A stretch of DNA of 64,000 nucleotides from Candidatus Poribacteria bacterium (GTDB lineage Bacteria; Poribacteria; WGA-4E; WGA-3G). The stretch spans positions 1 through 64,000 of the forward strand of contig JAJECN010000061.1 in assembly GCA_022821965.1 (NCBI GenBank), read 5' to 3'. The notes under the pieces were generated by a model. That model searched no databases. It was not told the DNA's origin and worked only from the letters and a program-made list of their open reading frames with translations. Shown here in pieces: positions 47,881 to 57,212 of the stretch (the first letter of the stretch is position 1; every line of letters begins with the position of its first letter). The translations under genes and the position numbers were made by a program.

Positions 47881-49830
47881 TCATCCGGGTAGGGCACCTT
47901 GGTAGTTCACACCGGTAAACATCCCGAGTACCATCCAGAACCCTACGATGCCAAACTCACCGATAATCAACCCCATAAACAGTGGTCGGAACTGCCGATA
48001 GTATCCGATACCGCCTGATTTTAGTGCTAAATACTTTAAAAACCAGCCTACACACATACAGGACCAGAGGAAATAGGAGGAGTAAACCGCTCCCATCACA
48101 TATCCAATGGGGTGAAGTTGCCACCACATAAATTGGCGCTGCATAATCAGTAGAAAGCCGGTGATACCGGCTCCCAAAATCATACTGTACGCCTCTCCTA
48201 ATTTTGGATCTTTCGGATATTGAATCAGGGAAACCATGTGATTGAAGTATCTCGGTGATCCGATGAAGGGACCTCTTTGTAGATTTAAGCCTCCTTTTTC
48301 ATAAATCAAGGGCAACGAAGCGGCATAGGAAGCACCGATAGCAACAACAATAGCAAGTACCATTACACCCAGTACGCTTCTTCGATTTAATCTGACCGGA
48401 TCCGCCGCTTTGAAGCCGTGCAGAACACTCGGCATCAAAATGCCACCCCAGTCCCGCATCATTACCCGCTGAAATCCGAGCAGTGCCAGGCTGTTTGCGT
48501 CAACGATTCTTGAACCGGCAATAATCTCAAAATACTCCACAGGATACATCGGTGCTTGGATCAGTAGCATCCCGCCGTTGACGACCATCCACGACAACGC
48601 CGTAGAAGCAATCAGAAACAGTGCAATAATACTACAAGCAATCCAAAACGACATCCCAGCATAGACACAGAGTCCCACCAGCAGTAAAAAACTGAAAATC
48701 GTTCCGAGAACCGCCCATCTATACGGTAACACCTCATCCGAATCGTCGATTGTTGTGGAGGCTGCTGACTCCAGAAATGTTCGCTTCAAGAGGTCTATTA
48801 TATGAGAACGACTGTTAAGCAGAAACGCGAGAACCATAATGACATAGGCAGCCATTGTCTGTCCTCTGGCGGAAATCCACGGACTAATCGGGATGGCAAA
48901 AGCGTTGATAATTATGTATTGGAGTTTGAAGAACAGAAAGAAAAACCAGCAACTGAACGATACCTCCATAGCAAGGAAGTATGTTATACCGATAACGGAG
49001 AAATAGAGAAAGAACCGAAATTGGGGCCACCAACCCATCACAATCCACGGACGTTCGGTGAATGGGGTGTACAGGTCATACCGATTTGGAATGCGCGGGA
49101 GTGCTGGAAAATACTCGTGCAGTCCATTGAGTAGATGAAAGAAGGCAGCGATTCCAAAACCTACCCACACGAGCCGATTCCTGAACAAACTGTTCAGCCC
49201 CGCGTGCATTGAGGTTTGTTGAACCATCTCTACGGGAACGGTAACGAGTGGAAATATAAATCGTTCGCGTTCGACCCACTGCTTCCGCAACACAATCGAG
49301 ACACAAATTGTCAGCGCATAGAGTAGCAGAATGAAAACTGTCCAGACGAGGAGTGGCTTCGCCCAGAGTGCCCAAGGGACAAAAGATTCACCCTCATAGA
49401 AATCGGTAACGGCATGCTCATCCCACACAATTAACCATTCAGGAAAGTATGGATGAAGCGTTTCTGCCCATTCGTTTTCAGGTGTCGCAAAATAGACTGG
49501 TGCCGCCAAATAGGGCAGTAAATACCCGATCATCCCTTTGGATGGGATCGCTGAGCTGACTCCCATCATCACCCACACCACAATTAACTCGCCTGGATTT
49601 AGTACTGCCCGCGGGAATGTCTTTTTTAAAATGGGATTGACGATTAAGGTGAGAAAAATCAGTGTAAACACTGCTCCTAAAGGGAAATGATTACCGGATA
49701 TATCTGTCCCTTGGAGGTAATAGTCGTTGTAGGGGGTAATTGCGGTTTGTAGAATGACGAGTGCTAAACCAATCAGAAACGCCCGGACACTCATCATTTT
49801 CGGCGCGGCTTGCAAGCCAAAACTTGCCAT
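47881..49830 (-). CDS. Large polytopic membrane protein of the DUF6785 (OPT-like) type
   Basis: The ATG at 49830 gives 649 residues; a GTG four codons upstream is possible. Some 13-15 hydrophobic segments span the sequence. Landmarks such as NPGELIVVWVMMGVSSAIPS (about 78-97), the conserved ERERFIFPLVTVPVEMVQQ segment (about 185-203) and WMVVNGGMLLIQAPMYPVEYFEII resemble DUF6785/6784 proteins of planctomycetes and verrucomicrobia, which look related to the oligopeptide transporter (OPT) family. A transport function is inferred, with no substrate evidence. It is divergent from the C25-like protease gene with 269 bp between them, and is not clearly in an operon with its neighbours. Confidence 0.78.
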   Translation of the reverse strand: MASFGLQAAPKMMSVRAFLIGLALVILQTAITPYNDYYLQGTDISGNHFPLGAVFTLIFLTLIVNPILKKTFPRAVLNPGELIVVWVMMGVSSAIPSKGMIGYLLPYLAAPVYFATPENEWAETLHPYFPEWLIVWDEHAVTDFYEGESFVPWALWAKPLLVWTVFILLLYALTICVSIVLRKQWVERERFIFPLVTVPVEMVQQTSMHAGLNSLFRNRLVWVGFGIAAFFHLLNGLHEYFPALPRIPNRYDLYTPFTERPWIVMGWWPQFRFFLYFSVIGITYFLAMEVSFSCWFFFLFFKLQYIIINAFAIPISPWISARGQTMAAYVIMVLAFLLNSRSHIIDLLKRTFLESAASTTIDDSDEVLPYRWAVLGTIFSFLLLVGLCVYAGMSFWIACSIIALFLIASTALSWMVVNGGMLLIQAPMYPVEYFEIIAGSRIVDANSLALLGFQRVMMRDWGGILMPSVLHGFKAADPVRLNRRSVLGVMVLAIVVAIGASYAASLPLIYEKGGLNLQRGPFIGSPRYFNHMVSLIQYPKDPKLGEAYSMILGAGITGFLLIMQRQFMWWQLHPIGYVMGAVYSSYFLWSCMCVGWFLKYLALKSGGIGYYRQFRPLFMGLIIGEFGIVGFWMVLGMFTGVNYQGALPG

Positions 49831-50099
49831 AGAAAAGTCCACCCATTTTTTTCTGACAGCTAAGAATCCTTGTCAACCATTCTATCAAATCTCTGCTTTT
49901 CGCTTAAGGAAAATCTTGAGAGGTAATTCAGACTTGAATAAGCATCGTTAAATTGGTATACTAACAGAGCGACATCACCCTAATCGTAAGCATTTATTGT
50001 AAAGTCCATGATCAGTGAGTAATGACCCTCAACCTACAAAGCTCACTTATTCGCCGAAAGCACAACGGAATACAAATAACGCTATGACAAGGAGATTCC

Positions 50100-51776
50100 A
50101 TGCGTCGTAGAGATTTTTTAATTAATAGCAGTACCGCGTTAGCCGGGCTGGTCGTTGCCAACAATTCTCTTTACTCACAAATAATTTCAAATACTGAAAA
50201 GAAAAACATGGAGATCCCGATGAAGACGCTGGTACTAACCAATATGAAGGCACTTACAGCAGCCTATCCTCAAGAGGTGTTGGGTATTCAACAGGCGATC
50301 GAGGCGTTTGCCCGTGTACATAACGCTGAAGTCCTTGACATCGATCAGGCTTATCTGACGAAGACTGGACAACACATTTCAGTACCAGCGTATCCCAACG
50401 CCGGACTGACAGCAATAGCAAAGGAAATCAAAAATGAAATCACCTCACGAAGCAGTGGACAACTGGATCTGCTCATATTGGTAGGAGATGAATCCATTAT
50501 TCCAATGTGGGAGATCAGTTTAGATGGGACACCCCTCCACACCGATTCTTTCTACGCTGATTTAGACGGTGACGGTCTTCCGGAGGTTGCTACAACACGG
50601 GTGCTTGGAAATCCCGAGGCGATGCAGCGACAGCTCAGCGAAACTGCCGAAAGCGGTGGGCCGGAGGCAACGATTCTCTGTTCAGAGGATACACGTATAC
50701 ATCTGGAAACTCAGCGGTTTCTCGATGCACTTGCTCAACAAGGACACGAGGTCGCTGTACTCGGAAGAGGTGGCGTGGAACGTCTACCGCAATCTGATCT
50801 AATTATCCACTTCGGGCATGGAAGTCCTAAACAACTGAGCAATCGATTTGGTGAATCTTTTGTGTCAGCGAAAAGCATGCCGATGTTGCCGCGTCATCCG
50901 ATTGCGATTGTTGATGGATGCGCGACCACGCCACCCGGTTCAGCGTTGTTACGTGCGTTTTTGAACAATGGTGGTCGTGCCTATCTTGGCAGTACCGCGA
51001 CTGTCTGGGGAATGATTCCAGCACGTTACACCAATCAGTTAGTGATGCACTTTCTGGACGCTTACGAAGCACATCCAGAATGGACCCTGGCGGAATTACT
51101 CACCGTAGCACGCGCCCAATATGCTGGTGTGACGCGGCTTCAGGAGATATTATTGGAACTTGAACGGACAGAAACTATCAACGTCGATGGAGATATGGGG
51201 ACACACCTGATGACTTTCTTAGAATGGCACGCCTATGGGACACCTTTTGCGCGTCTACATCAAGGGGACGCTCAGTCGGTTTTTGCGAAGCATTCTTTGG
51301 TTAAAACCCCGATATCTCTGAAAGCAAAAGAGGAAAACGCTGTTGAAGCGACCTTCAACTTAGCAGGGGAGGACGGTCAGCCCATCCTCTTTCTCCGCGC
51401 AGATTGGTTGAATGCAATTTCATCTTCGCTTATGCTTCGGATCCATCAAAATGGGGGGATACTTCATGAGTTGAAAGGAGACGAATACATTATCTATCAG
51501 CGCATTGAAGATATTTGTGTTGGTGGTTATGTCAATGGAGATATGTATCACGCCTATTGGTTATTACCGCTGCAGAGAGAGGAGGGGCAAAACCGTATAC
51601 GCATTGAAGTTGGGGACACAGCTACGTTTGGTCCACTATCTAACTTGATTCGGGTACGTCAAAACCAAGTCCGAGGTGAACAGGTGAATCCAGAGATGGA
51701 ATTGCGCGTTTTACCGGAATCTGCGATTGAAATTTGGCCCGAATGGGAGACTATCTCCGCGCCCGTTAAGGAGTGA
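50100..51776 (+). CDS. Tat-exported gingipain-like (peptidase C25 family) protein
   Basis: AAGGAG precedes the ATG by 7 nt. The 558-residue protein starts MRRRDFLINSSTALAGL, a Tat-type signal (R-R-x-F-L) with a short hydrophobic core. The central domain shows the clan CD caspase-like layout of C25 peptidases: LILVGDESIIP (about 123-133), DSFYADLDGDGLPEVATTRV (about 144-163) with a Ca-binding loop, a His dyad in IIHFGHGSPKQL (His240) and Cys274 in IVDGCATTPPGS followed by YLGSTATVWG. The C-terminal half is beta-rich, Ig-like. It is probably an extracytoplasmic cysteine peptidase; no T9SS C-terminal domain is evident. Tat export with a cofactor-free protease is unusual for this family. Confidence 0.8.
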   Translation: MRRRDFLINSSTALAGLVVANNSLYSQIISNTEKKNMEIPMKTLVLTNMKALTAAYPQEVLGIQQAIEAFARVHNAEVLDIDQAYLTKTGQHISVPAYPNAGLTAIAKEIKNEITSRSSGQLDLLILVGDESIIPMWEISLDGTPLHTDSFYADLDGDGLPEVATTRVLGNPEAMQRQLSETAESGGPEATILCSEDTRIHLETQRFLDALAQQGHEVAVLGRGGVERLPQSDLIIHFGHGSPKQLSNRFGESFVSAKSMPMLPRHPIAIVDGCATTPPGSALLRAFLNNGGRAYLGSTATVWGMIPARYTNQLVMHFLDAYEAHPEWTLAELLTVARAQYAGVTRLQEILLELERTETINVDGDMGTHLMTFLEWHAYGTPFARLHQGDAQSVFAKHSLVKTPISLKAKEENAVEATFNLAGEDGQPILFLRADWLNAISSSLMLRIHQNGGILHELKGDEYIIYQRIEDICVGGYVNGDMYHAYWLLPLQREEGQNRIRIEVGDTATFGPLSNLIRVRQNQVRGEQVNPEMELRVLPESAIEIWPEWETISAPVKE

Positions 51777-51786
51777 ATGGGTTAGG

Positions 51787-51803
51787 CGCGGTTCCGAGCC
51801 GCG
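51787..51803. repeat. GCGGTT hairpin between convergent genes
   Basis: CGCGGTT-CCG-AGCCGCG (one G-T pair) follows the C25 gene, in the TTAGGCGCGGTT context of the repeats at 22462 and 1534. Confidence 0.5.
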
Positions 51804-51851
51804 TTTACAACCACTGGTTCATCAACTGCTAACTGGGGTGTGGAATATGGA

Positions 51852-54284
51852 TTACGGCGCGCCAAATTCGGGTTCTTTCGCTGGGCGGACTACCCACTCC
51901 TCAAAGGCAGCTTTAAACGATCCTGTCGTGTTACCAAAATAAAGATGCTGGATACTGTCGACCGGAAGCACTATCTCTCCATAGATTGACGAGCGTCCCA
52001 ATAGCGTGCCATCTCTAACCTCAAGTGGCTCAAAAACCAGAATTGAACCGTCGGTTAATCTGACGGAGATCTCAGACTGAGATGCTTTTGATTGACCAGA
52101 GTCATCTTGTTGATTGCTGACCTCTTCTTTGCTTACATTGACCACTCGCGCTACACGTTCGATGGGAACAGAAAACTGGCGTAACTTTGAATCGAACTGA
52201 ATTGTCTGTCCATTGAAGCCCAGCAGTTTCCCCCGCTTCATATCCCCGTTCTCTGCCACTAAGATATGGCTCGGTGGATTGTCGCGACTGAAACGCGGCA
52301 CGGTTAGCGCACGCTCCAATTTCACGTCTAATTTGTGGGCCTCGCTATAATTATGCGTCAACTCGGTCCAATTCTGGCCTGGGCGAACGTCTATTGCTTT
52401 GCCATCAACTATAATTTTTATTTCGCCATTTTCCAAGTTTATATTGCCACCCTCTGCCAAAATTTTCTCCAAGTTAACCTCTCCTCCCCCTCCTACATTC
52501 TGGATTACGATCCTATTGCCCACTTGTAGTTCTCCGCGTTGTAGTCCTCCCCGTGCCAAAACGGTATAGGAGCCCTTGCCGCTTGTCACACGCCTCCTGT
52601 TGAAGTATGTTGCATGTGTTCTGCCGGAGAACTCAAGTGCTTTTACGGACGCTGAATCAATGTGCTGTACGCTGATAAAAGGAGACCGGAAACCGATGGT
52701 CGCTTCACTGTATGACGAGATTTGACACGGAAGAATCTCTCCATTCCTGAGATGCAATACATGACGGAACCGCGATGTGTCAATGGGCCACGTCTTCGAG
52801 GCACGTCTATTATTCCGTTCTATGTAGGCTGCCCGAGTGTTTGCCAGTCGTACTGCCTCCGATGCCCCGACCGGTTGCCATCGAATGAGCGATCCCTCTT
52901 TCCCCCCGAATGAGGCGCGGCCCCGGAGACTTCCGGATGGATGAAACAATCTGTCTTCATTTTCAACCTGTTCACGAGTCTTAGAACCTTTTGGTTCCAC
53001 ACGAAGCACTGATGCACCGGCAAACGCGCAGTTTACTGGTTCATCTGCGAACGCGGTCTGTAATCCTACACCATCTGGATTCACTTCCGCAATTTTGCCG
53101 CGTAAAACCGCACCGTCTGGATACGTTATAGCAACAGGATGGTCCATGTTGGCTAACGCATTCCCGGATTGAACAACGCGGTCAATCTGTTGAATATCAA
53201 TGTCATGTCGAATCCGATTTTCATCAAGGACGTAGGTGCTTTCTTTTTGAGCAAACAGTTTACCGTAAAAGACCTGCCCGTTCATCATGTGGATCCTCGG
53301 TTTGGAAGAATCGATTTGCTGTTTCGCAGTGCCAGTGGACTGTTGATACACTCTCAACCGCCGCACCGTCAGATTTTGACCTCGGTTATAAATATACACA
53401 CCGGATTCCTCAACCGTCTGTTCGACCCCTTCCAATTTCAGCAACAAATTGCCAGCAAAATCAAAAACCTCCAGTACATCGGTGTCACCATCATAAGCGA
53501 GACGCAAACGAAAGCTTCGCCGATCAGGCTCAATCGTCAAGACTGGCTCGAATAACGTGCCTTGAACGACCACCAACTCGTTAACCCAAGTTTCCAACCG
53601 TAACGCCTCGTATAGGTTTTTACCAAGTGCGAAAACAAAACCGGGAGGACGCGCGGCAGATGCTAACTCCAAGTCAATTTCAAAGTACTGGGGCCAATCA
53701 AATGCGTGGAAGATTTTTGCCTTGACTTTATCTGTCCGCGGGTGACCGCTGCGATCTGCATACCAATCGGATCGTGCATCTCCACCAAATAGAAGCACGG
53801 GTTCCTTCGCATCCTCCTTGGGCAATTTCCAATTCGTCAGTTGGGAACCGTCGAAGACAAGGTTGGGATGCATACGACGTTCAAGGGTATAAATCGCTGC
53901 ACGATTCACCCGAAACAAACCGTGTCGCTTACTGGAAAAGAGAAAGGTGTCGTCATCCGAATCAATGATGTCAGCCATCCAGATATCTCCTGATACGGTG
54001 CCGACGCGAAAAGCTTCCGTTGCGGGTACAGACTGTTTAGGAAAGATAATCGAATCCAAAACACGAATATCAATAACCAGATCATCCGAAAAATGGGGTG
54101 ATGCCCAGCGAATCGCTCCAGAGCTACTTTCCAACAGTTTACCCGGAAGAATATCACCATTTTTCCAGCGCAATTTTTGTGTATAGACTTGCGAAGTTTC
54201 TGTTTCCTGAGCCTGTGTCGTGGGAGTCCACAACACCGTCACTACAGCGACAGCAACAAATAGCCTTTCCAGATTCCATTGCAT
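51852..54284 (-). CDS. Secreted repeat protein with 'NGD...G' beta-type modules
   Basis: The 810-residue protein has a Sec signal (about 1-25, ending AQA). Several modules share a pattern in which a hydrophobic strand leads into NGDxLxGxLxxxxxxxIxF/W: WKNGDILPGKLLESSSGAIR (about 40-59), MNGQVFYGKL (near 334), YPDGAVLRGKI (near 388), LRNGEILPCQI (near 538), ENGDMKRGKLLGFNGQTIQF (near 697) and LTDGSILVFEPL (near 762). Residues about 145-320 form a LamG-like domain (WYADRSGHPRT, FEIDLELASA, FRLRLAYDGD). Such proteins recur in planctomycete-like genomes without a known function. AAGGAG precedes the ATG. It ends a minus-strand series of secreted-protein genes. Confidence 0.78.
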   Translation of the reverse strand: MQWNLERLFVAVAVVTVLWTPTTQAQETETSQVYTQKLRWKNGDILPGKLLESSSGAIRWASPHFSDDLVIDIRVLDSIIFPKQSVPATEAFRVGTVSGDIWMADIIDSDDDTFLFSSKRHGLFRVNRAAIYTLERRMHPNLVFDGSQLTNWKLPKEDAKEPVLLFGGDARSDWYADRSGHPRTDKVKAKIFHAFDWPQYFEIDLELASAARPPGFVFALGKNLYEALRLETWVNELVVVQGTLFEPVLTIEPDRRSFRLRLAYDGDTDVLEVFDFAGNLLLKLEGVEQTVEESGVYIYNRGQNLTVRRLRVYQQSTGTAKQQIDSSKPRIHMMNGQVFYGKLFAQKESTYVLDENRIRHDIDIQQIDRVVQSGNALANMDHPVAITYPDGAVLRGKIAEVNPDGVGLQTAFADEPVNCAFAGASVLRVEPKGSKTREQVENEDRLFHPSGSLRGRASFGGKEGSLIRWQPVGASEAVRLANTRAAYIERNNRRASKTWPIDTSRFRHVLHLRNGEILPCQISSYSEATIGFRSPFISVQHIDSASVKALEFSGRTHATYFNRRRVTSGKGSYTVLARGGLQRGELQVGNRIVIQNVGGGGEVNLEKILAEGGNINLENGEIKIIVDGKAIDVRPGQNWTELTHNYSEAHKLDVKLERALTVPRFSRDNPPSHILVAENGDMKRGKLLGFNGQTIQFDSKLRQFSVPIERVARVVNVSKEEVSNQQDDSGQSKASQSEISVRLTDGSILVFEPLEVRDGTLLGRSSIYGEIVLPVDSIQHLYFGNTTGSFKAAFEEWVVRPAKEPEFGAP

Positions 54285-54472
54285 TGTATCTCTCCTTTTT
54301 TTGGGGTTGTCGGTTCTCAGTTTTCAGTTATCAATGTTAGCCAATAAAAAAAGTTTCAAAGTGTGCTAAAGTTGCGAAGTTGGTAACTTTACTAGGGGAA
54401 ACACCCAAGCAAAACACTTTAGAAACACTTCGCGGACTTTACGAACTTCTTTAACTGATGCCCGACAACCAT

Positions 54473-55546
54473 TTACCTTTCATAAATGGGTAAGAGACGA
54501 TAGTTCAACGCCAAGGCGAGGATAGCCATTCCTGTTCCATAGGCTCTGCCATGGGAACTTGCGAAGCTGCCGTCTTCTGCTTGCATTTGTTGGAGCCGCT
54601 CGATGGTTCTTTGGTTCCAAGCGTTCCACGCCTCAAAATCACTTTGAAACAGTGCTTGCGCCATATAGTAAAGATTATAGAACGGATGTCCGGTGCCGCG
54701 ATGATCCATTCGACGCTTGATAAATTCAGAAGCAGCTTTGTATTCAGGGGTATCTTTTCTTTTCGCAATCGCATAAATCAGGACTCCAATTGCTGAGCGA
54801 GTGAGTCCCCCGCCGTGACTGCTCGTCATCTGGTACGTCACACTTCCATCCTGCATTGTGTGGGTCTGGAAAAAACTCACCGCTTTGTCAACCGCTTCGT
54901 TGGGAATCTCAATACCGGCGTTTCGCGCGCCGAGTAAACCCATCAGGACAGTTCCAGCCACTGTTGTGTCAGCATCTTGGGATTCCGGGGAGTAACGCCA
55001 AGCCCCCCAAGGATTCTTCTTTTGCGCAGTCAATGAAGAGCGCACCGCTAATTCCAATGCCTCGCCGAGCGTACGCCGCCGTTCGGGTGGAGCGTCGCTG
55101 CCTTCCCATAGCAGCCGCTCGCTGACTGCACCATACGCTTCGGAAAGTGCCAACAGTGCAAAACCGTGTTGGTACATGGATCCGTGTCCACCCCAATGTC
55201 CACCGATGTATCCGGTTTTAGCGTCCTGATTAATAATGATATTGCGCAGTGCCTTACGAATATTGGTAGCATAGGGACCAAAGTCCGGGTCTTCACCACT
55301 CGCCATCAGTGCCATGACACAAATCCCTGTTACGCCGGGGCCACTGCCTGATCCCGACCAACTCCCGTCGTTCATTTGCGTATTAGTGAGATAGCGTAAA
55401 CCGCGATCGTTGATGATACGAACCGCCGCAGGTACACCGGTCCCGTAGCGAAGGTCTGCCTCCTGTGCATAAGCCGACTCAATTGAAAATGTGGTCAGCA
55501 TGATTAGAAAACTGGAAAACCCGATAATGCCTGTGTATTTATTCAT
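54473..55546 (-). CDS. Prenyltransferase/squalene-oxidase-repeat secreted protein
   Basis: GGAGG 6 nt before the ATG at 55546 sets the start; a longer frame to 55612 abuts the preceding stop. The 357-residue product has a signal (about 5-27, ending AYAQ). The rest is an alpha/alpha barrel with repeats containing QxxDGSW: TQMNDGSWSGSGSGPGVTGI (about 56-75), GYIGGHWGGHGSMYQHGFAL, NPWGAWRYSPESQDADTTVA (about 178-197), TMQDGSVTYQ, and QAEDGSFASSHGRAYGTGMA (about 322-341). This is the terpenoid-cyclase-like toroid found in secreted proteins of planctomycete-like bacteria, most lacking cyclase catalytic motifs, so a binding or protease-inhibitor (alpha2-macroglobulin-like) role is more likely than cyclisation. 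Confidence 0.82.
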   Translation of the reverse strand: MNKYTGIIGFSSFLIMLTTFSIESAYAQEADLRYGTGVPAAVRIINDRGLRYLTNTQMNDGSWSGSGSGPGVTGICVMALMASGEDPDFGPYATNIRKALRNIIINQDAKTGYIGGHWGGHGSMYQHGFALLALSEAYGAVSERLLWEGSDAPPERRRTLGEALELAVRSSLTAQKKNPWGAWRYSPESQDADTTVAGTVLMGLLGARNAGIEIPNEAVDKAVSFFQTHTMQDGSVTYQMTSSHGGGLTRSAIGVLIYAIAKRKDTPEYKAASEFIKRRMDHRGTGHPFYNLYYMAQALFQSDFEAWNAWNQRTIERLQQMQAEDGSFASSHGRAYGTGMAILALALNYRLLPIYER

Positions 55547-55613
55547 CAGAAACCTCCAACTTTTTTGTATCGCCCGATGACTATCTTCCTTCCATCGACT
55601 CGCCGACTTCATG

Positions 55614-57191
55614 TTAAAAACCAGCGCGCATAAATGTTACCATTTCCTGCTGCCAAGGACTCAACTTTTTGTCATCTACCCGTTGCAGAAGTTGGTAAAA
55701 CAGGTGAGATGTAGCATTTACGTTCAACAGGTCAACAGTCAGTTCCGCTGCTGTCGCTTCTAACTGTTGCCGTTGCGCACCGTCTAAAATCAACTGCGTA
55801 CTCAGACTTGTCACCGCTAAACGACGCAAAACTTGTAGGTGAAAAGACTCTCTTTCGGCTTGGATTTCTGTATACTGCCTGAACGCCTCTTTGGAAAGAA
55901 CGTCCTTGATAGTTTGTTGGTAGAGGGGATTCTTTGTGATGTCAATATTAGGTAGTTGTCTTCGTATCGTCCCTTTCTCGTTCCCTAACTCTCTACGCAT
56001 ATCATTAAGTACATCAGTAGCATCTTCGCGTCTCATTTCACCAGCCTCAACTAATCGCATAAGTACTGCTTCAACTTTGTGAAACATCGTTTCAGCCTCT
56101 TTGTCGCGTGCCTCAAAGTGTTGCTGAAGGACACCTTTGGTAGCGATAGCCAAATGCCGCGAGGTGTTTTCGTCAAGAGGTCCCAAGAGTTCGGTATGCC
56201 TCTCGAGTTTTGCTTCAGCGAGCTGCCACACTTGAGATTCCAAAACCGAAGGAATAACTCCGTTGCTTTTTGTTCTCCAATTGGTATTAACCAGATTCTG
56301 CCAAATTTTGGACTGTGCTTGGCTTAATATCCCATCCAATGAGATTTCCAACCTCTTATGTGCCAAATTTACTGTTTCTCGTAAATCAATCTCCAATATA
56401 CTGATTGCGACTGGGAAAGATTCATTCTCCGTTGTATCAAGTATCAATTGCTCAACCTTTTTGCGCTGATCTGTTGTTAAACTGAGTTCCTTGTCAAGCC
56501 ACGCTGTTATTCGTTGAGCAACTACCTGTTGATCTCGTTGTCGCAGTGTTTTGATGAAATCTATATAATCCTGAAGCTGTGTTTCAGTCAGGTGTTTGGC
56601 AAATGCTGTTCTGCAATCGGGGTGTGACAATAACCCCGTGAGCAACCCTATGCTGCCCTCCTGTCCTATCGTTGCGAATTCACTCACGTCCCGGTTCATC
56701 TGTTTCAACACAGTGTTGAATGCTCCAAGAATTGACTGACGGAGTGCCTCAACAACCGGCTCTTTTAGGTTGTAACGCTCACCAATGTTTTCAGCGACGT
56801 GTCGAATTAAGCCTTCAGTCCACTGCTTCTCAGTATTGCTTTTTTTTGCCATTCTGAGGGGAACGAAATGGTCACCGCCATTAACGACTGTAACCGGTCT
56901 ACCGTGCCTTTCCAGGTAGCCTTTTCTAAAGATACTGATGAGATAACGTCCTGCAGGAAGATTAGCCCGTTTATATTCGCCATTGGCATCTGTCGTTGTT
57001 GTCCATTCTTTGCCGTCTTGAGCAATAATCTTGACTGTAACACCCTCAATGGGGTTCTGTGCTTGCGTGGTGTCGGTAATTGTGCCTCGGAGCGTACCGC
57101 CATTTGCCGCCTGATTCTGCGCGAAGCCAATAACAGCGAACATACTGACACAAGCAGTGACTATTACTAACACAAAACTAAAACGAGTCAT
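55614..57191 (-). CDS. Secreted carboxypeptidase-regulatory-like domain protein, tandem paralogue 1
   Basis: The 525-residue product has a Sec signal (about 1-24, ending FAQ) and an N-terminal Ig-like carboxypeptidase-regulatory domain: TLRGTITDTTQAQNPIEGVT (about 33-52), TTTTDANGEYKRANLPAGRY (about 63-82), VPLRMA. The remaining 400 residues are helical, with segments of the CpxP/Spy LTxxQ type: LSLTTDQRKKVEQLILDTTE (about 233-252), ILSQAQSKIWQNLV and ILDGAQRQQLEATAA (about 470-484). The C-terminus (SPWQQEMVTFMRAGF) corresponds to TPWQQ in the two neighbours. It is the most diverged of three tandem paralogues, 21 bp after the middle one. Role unknown; an envelope chaperone-like or sensor role could fit LTxxQ helices. 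Confidence 0.83.
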   Translation of the reverse strand: MTRFSFVLVIVTACVSMFAVIGFAQNQAANGGTLRGTITDTTQAQNPIEGVTVKIIAQDGKEWTTTTDANGEYKRANLPAGRYLISIFRKGYLERHGRPVTVVNGGDHFVPLRMAKKSNTEKQWTEGLIRHVAENIGERYNLKEPVVEALRQSILGAFNTVLKQMNRDVSEFATIGQEGSIGLLTGLLSHPDCRTAFAKHLTETQLQDYIDFIKTLRQRDQQVVAQRITAWLDKELSLTTDQRKKVEQLILDTTENESFPVAISILEIDLRETVNLAHKRLEISLDGILSQAQSKIWQNLVNTNWRTKSNGVIPSVLESQVWQLAEAKLERHTELLGPLDENTSRHLAIATKGVLQQHFEARDKEAETMFHKVEAVLMRLVEAGEMRREDATDVLNDMRRELGNEKGTIRRQLPNIDITKNPLYQQTIKDVLSKEAFRQYTEIQAERESFHLQVLRRLAVTSLSTQLILDGAQRQQLEATAAELTVDLLNVNATSHLFYQLLQRVDDKKLSPWQQEMVTFMRAGF

Positions 57192-57212
57192 CTATTTTGA
57201 TCCTTTTCACAA

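Noticed and set aside
54473-55546. Squalene-hopene cyclase
   Set aside because: The chain is about half the cyclase length, is exported and lacks the DxDD catalytic motif; only the toroid repeat pattern is shared.
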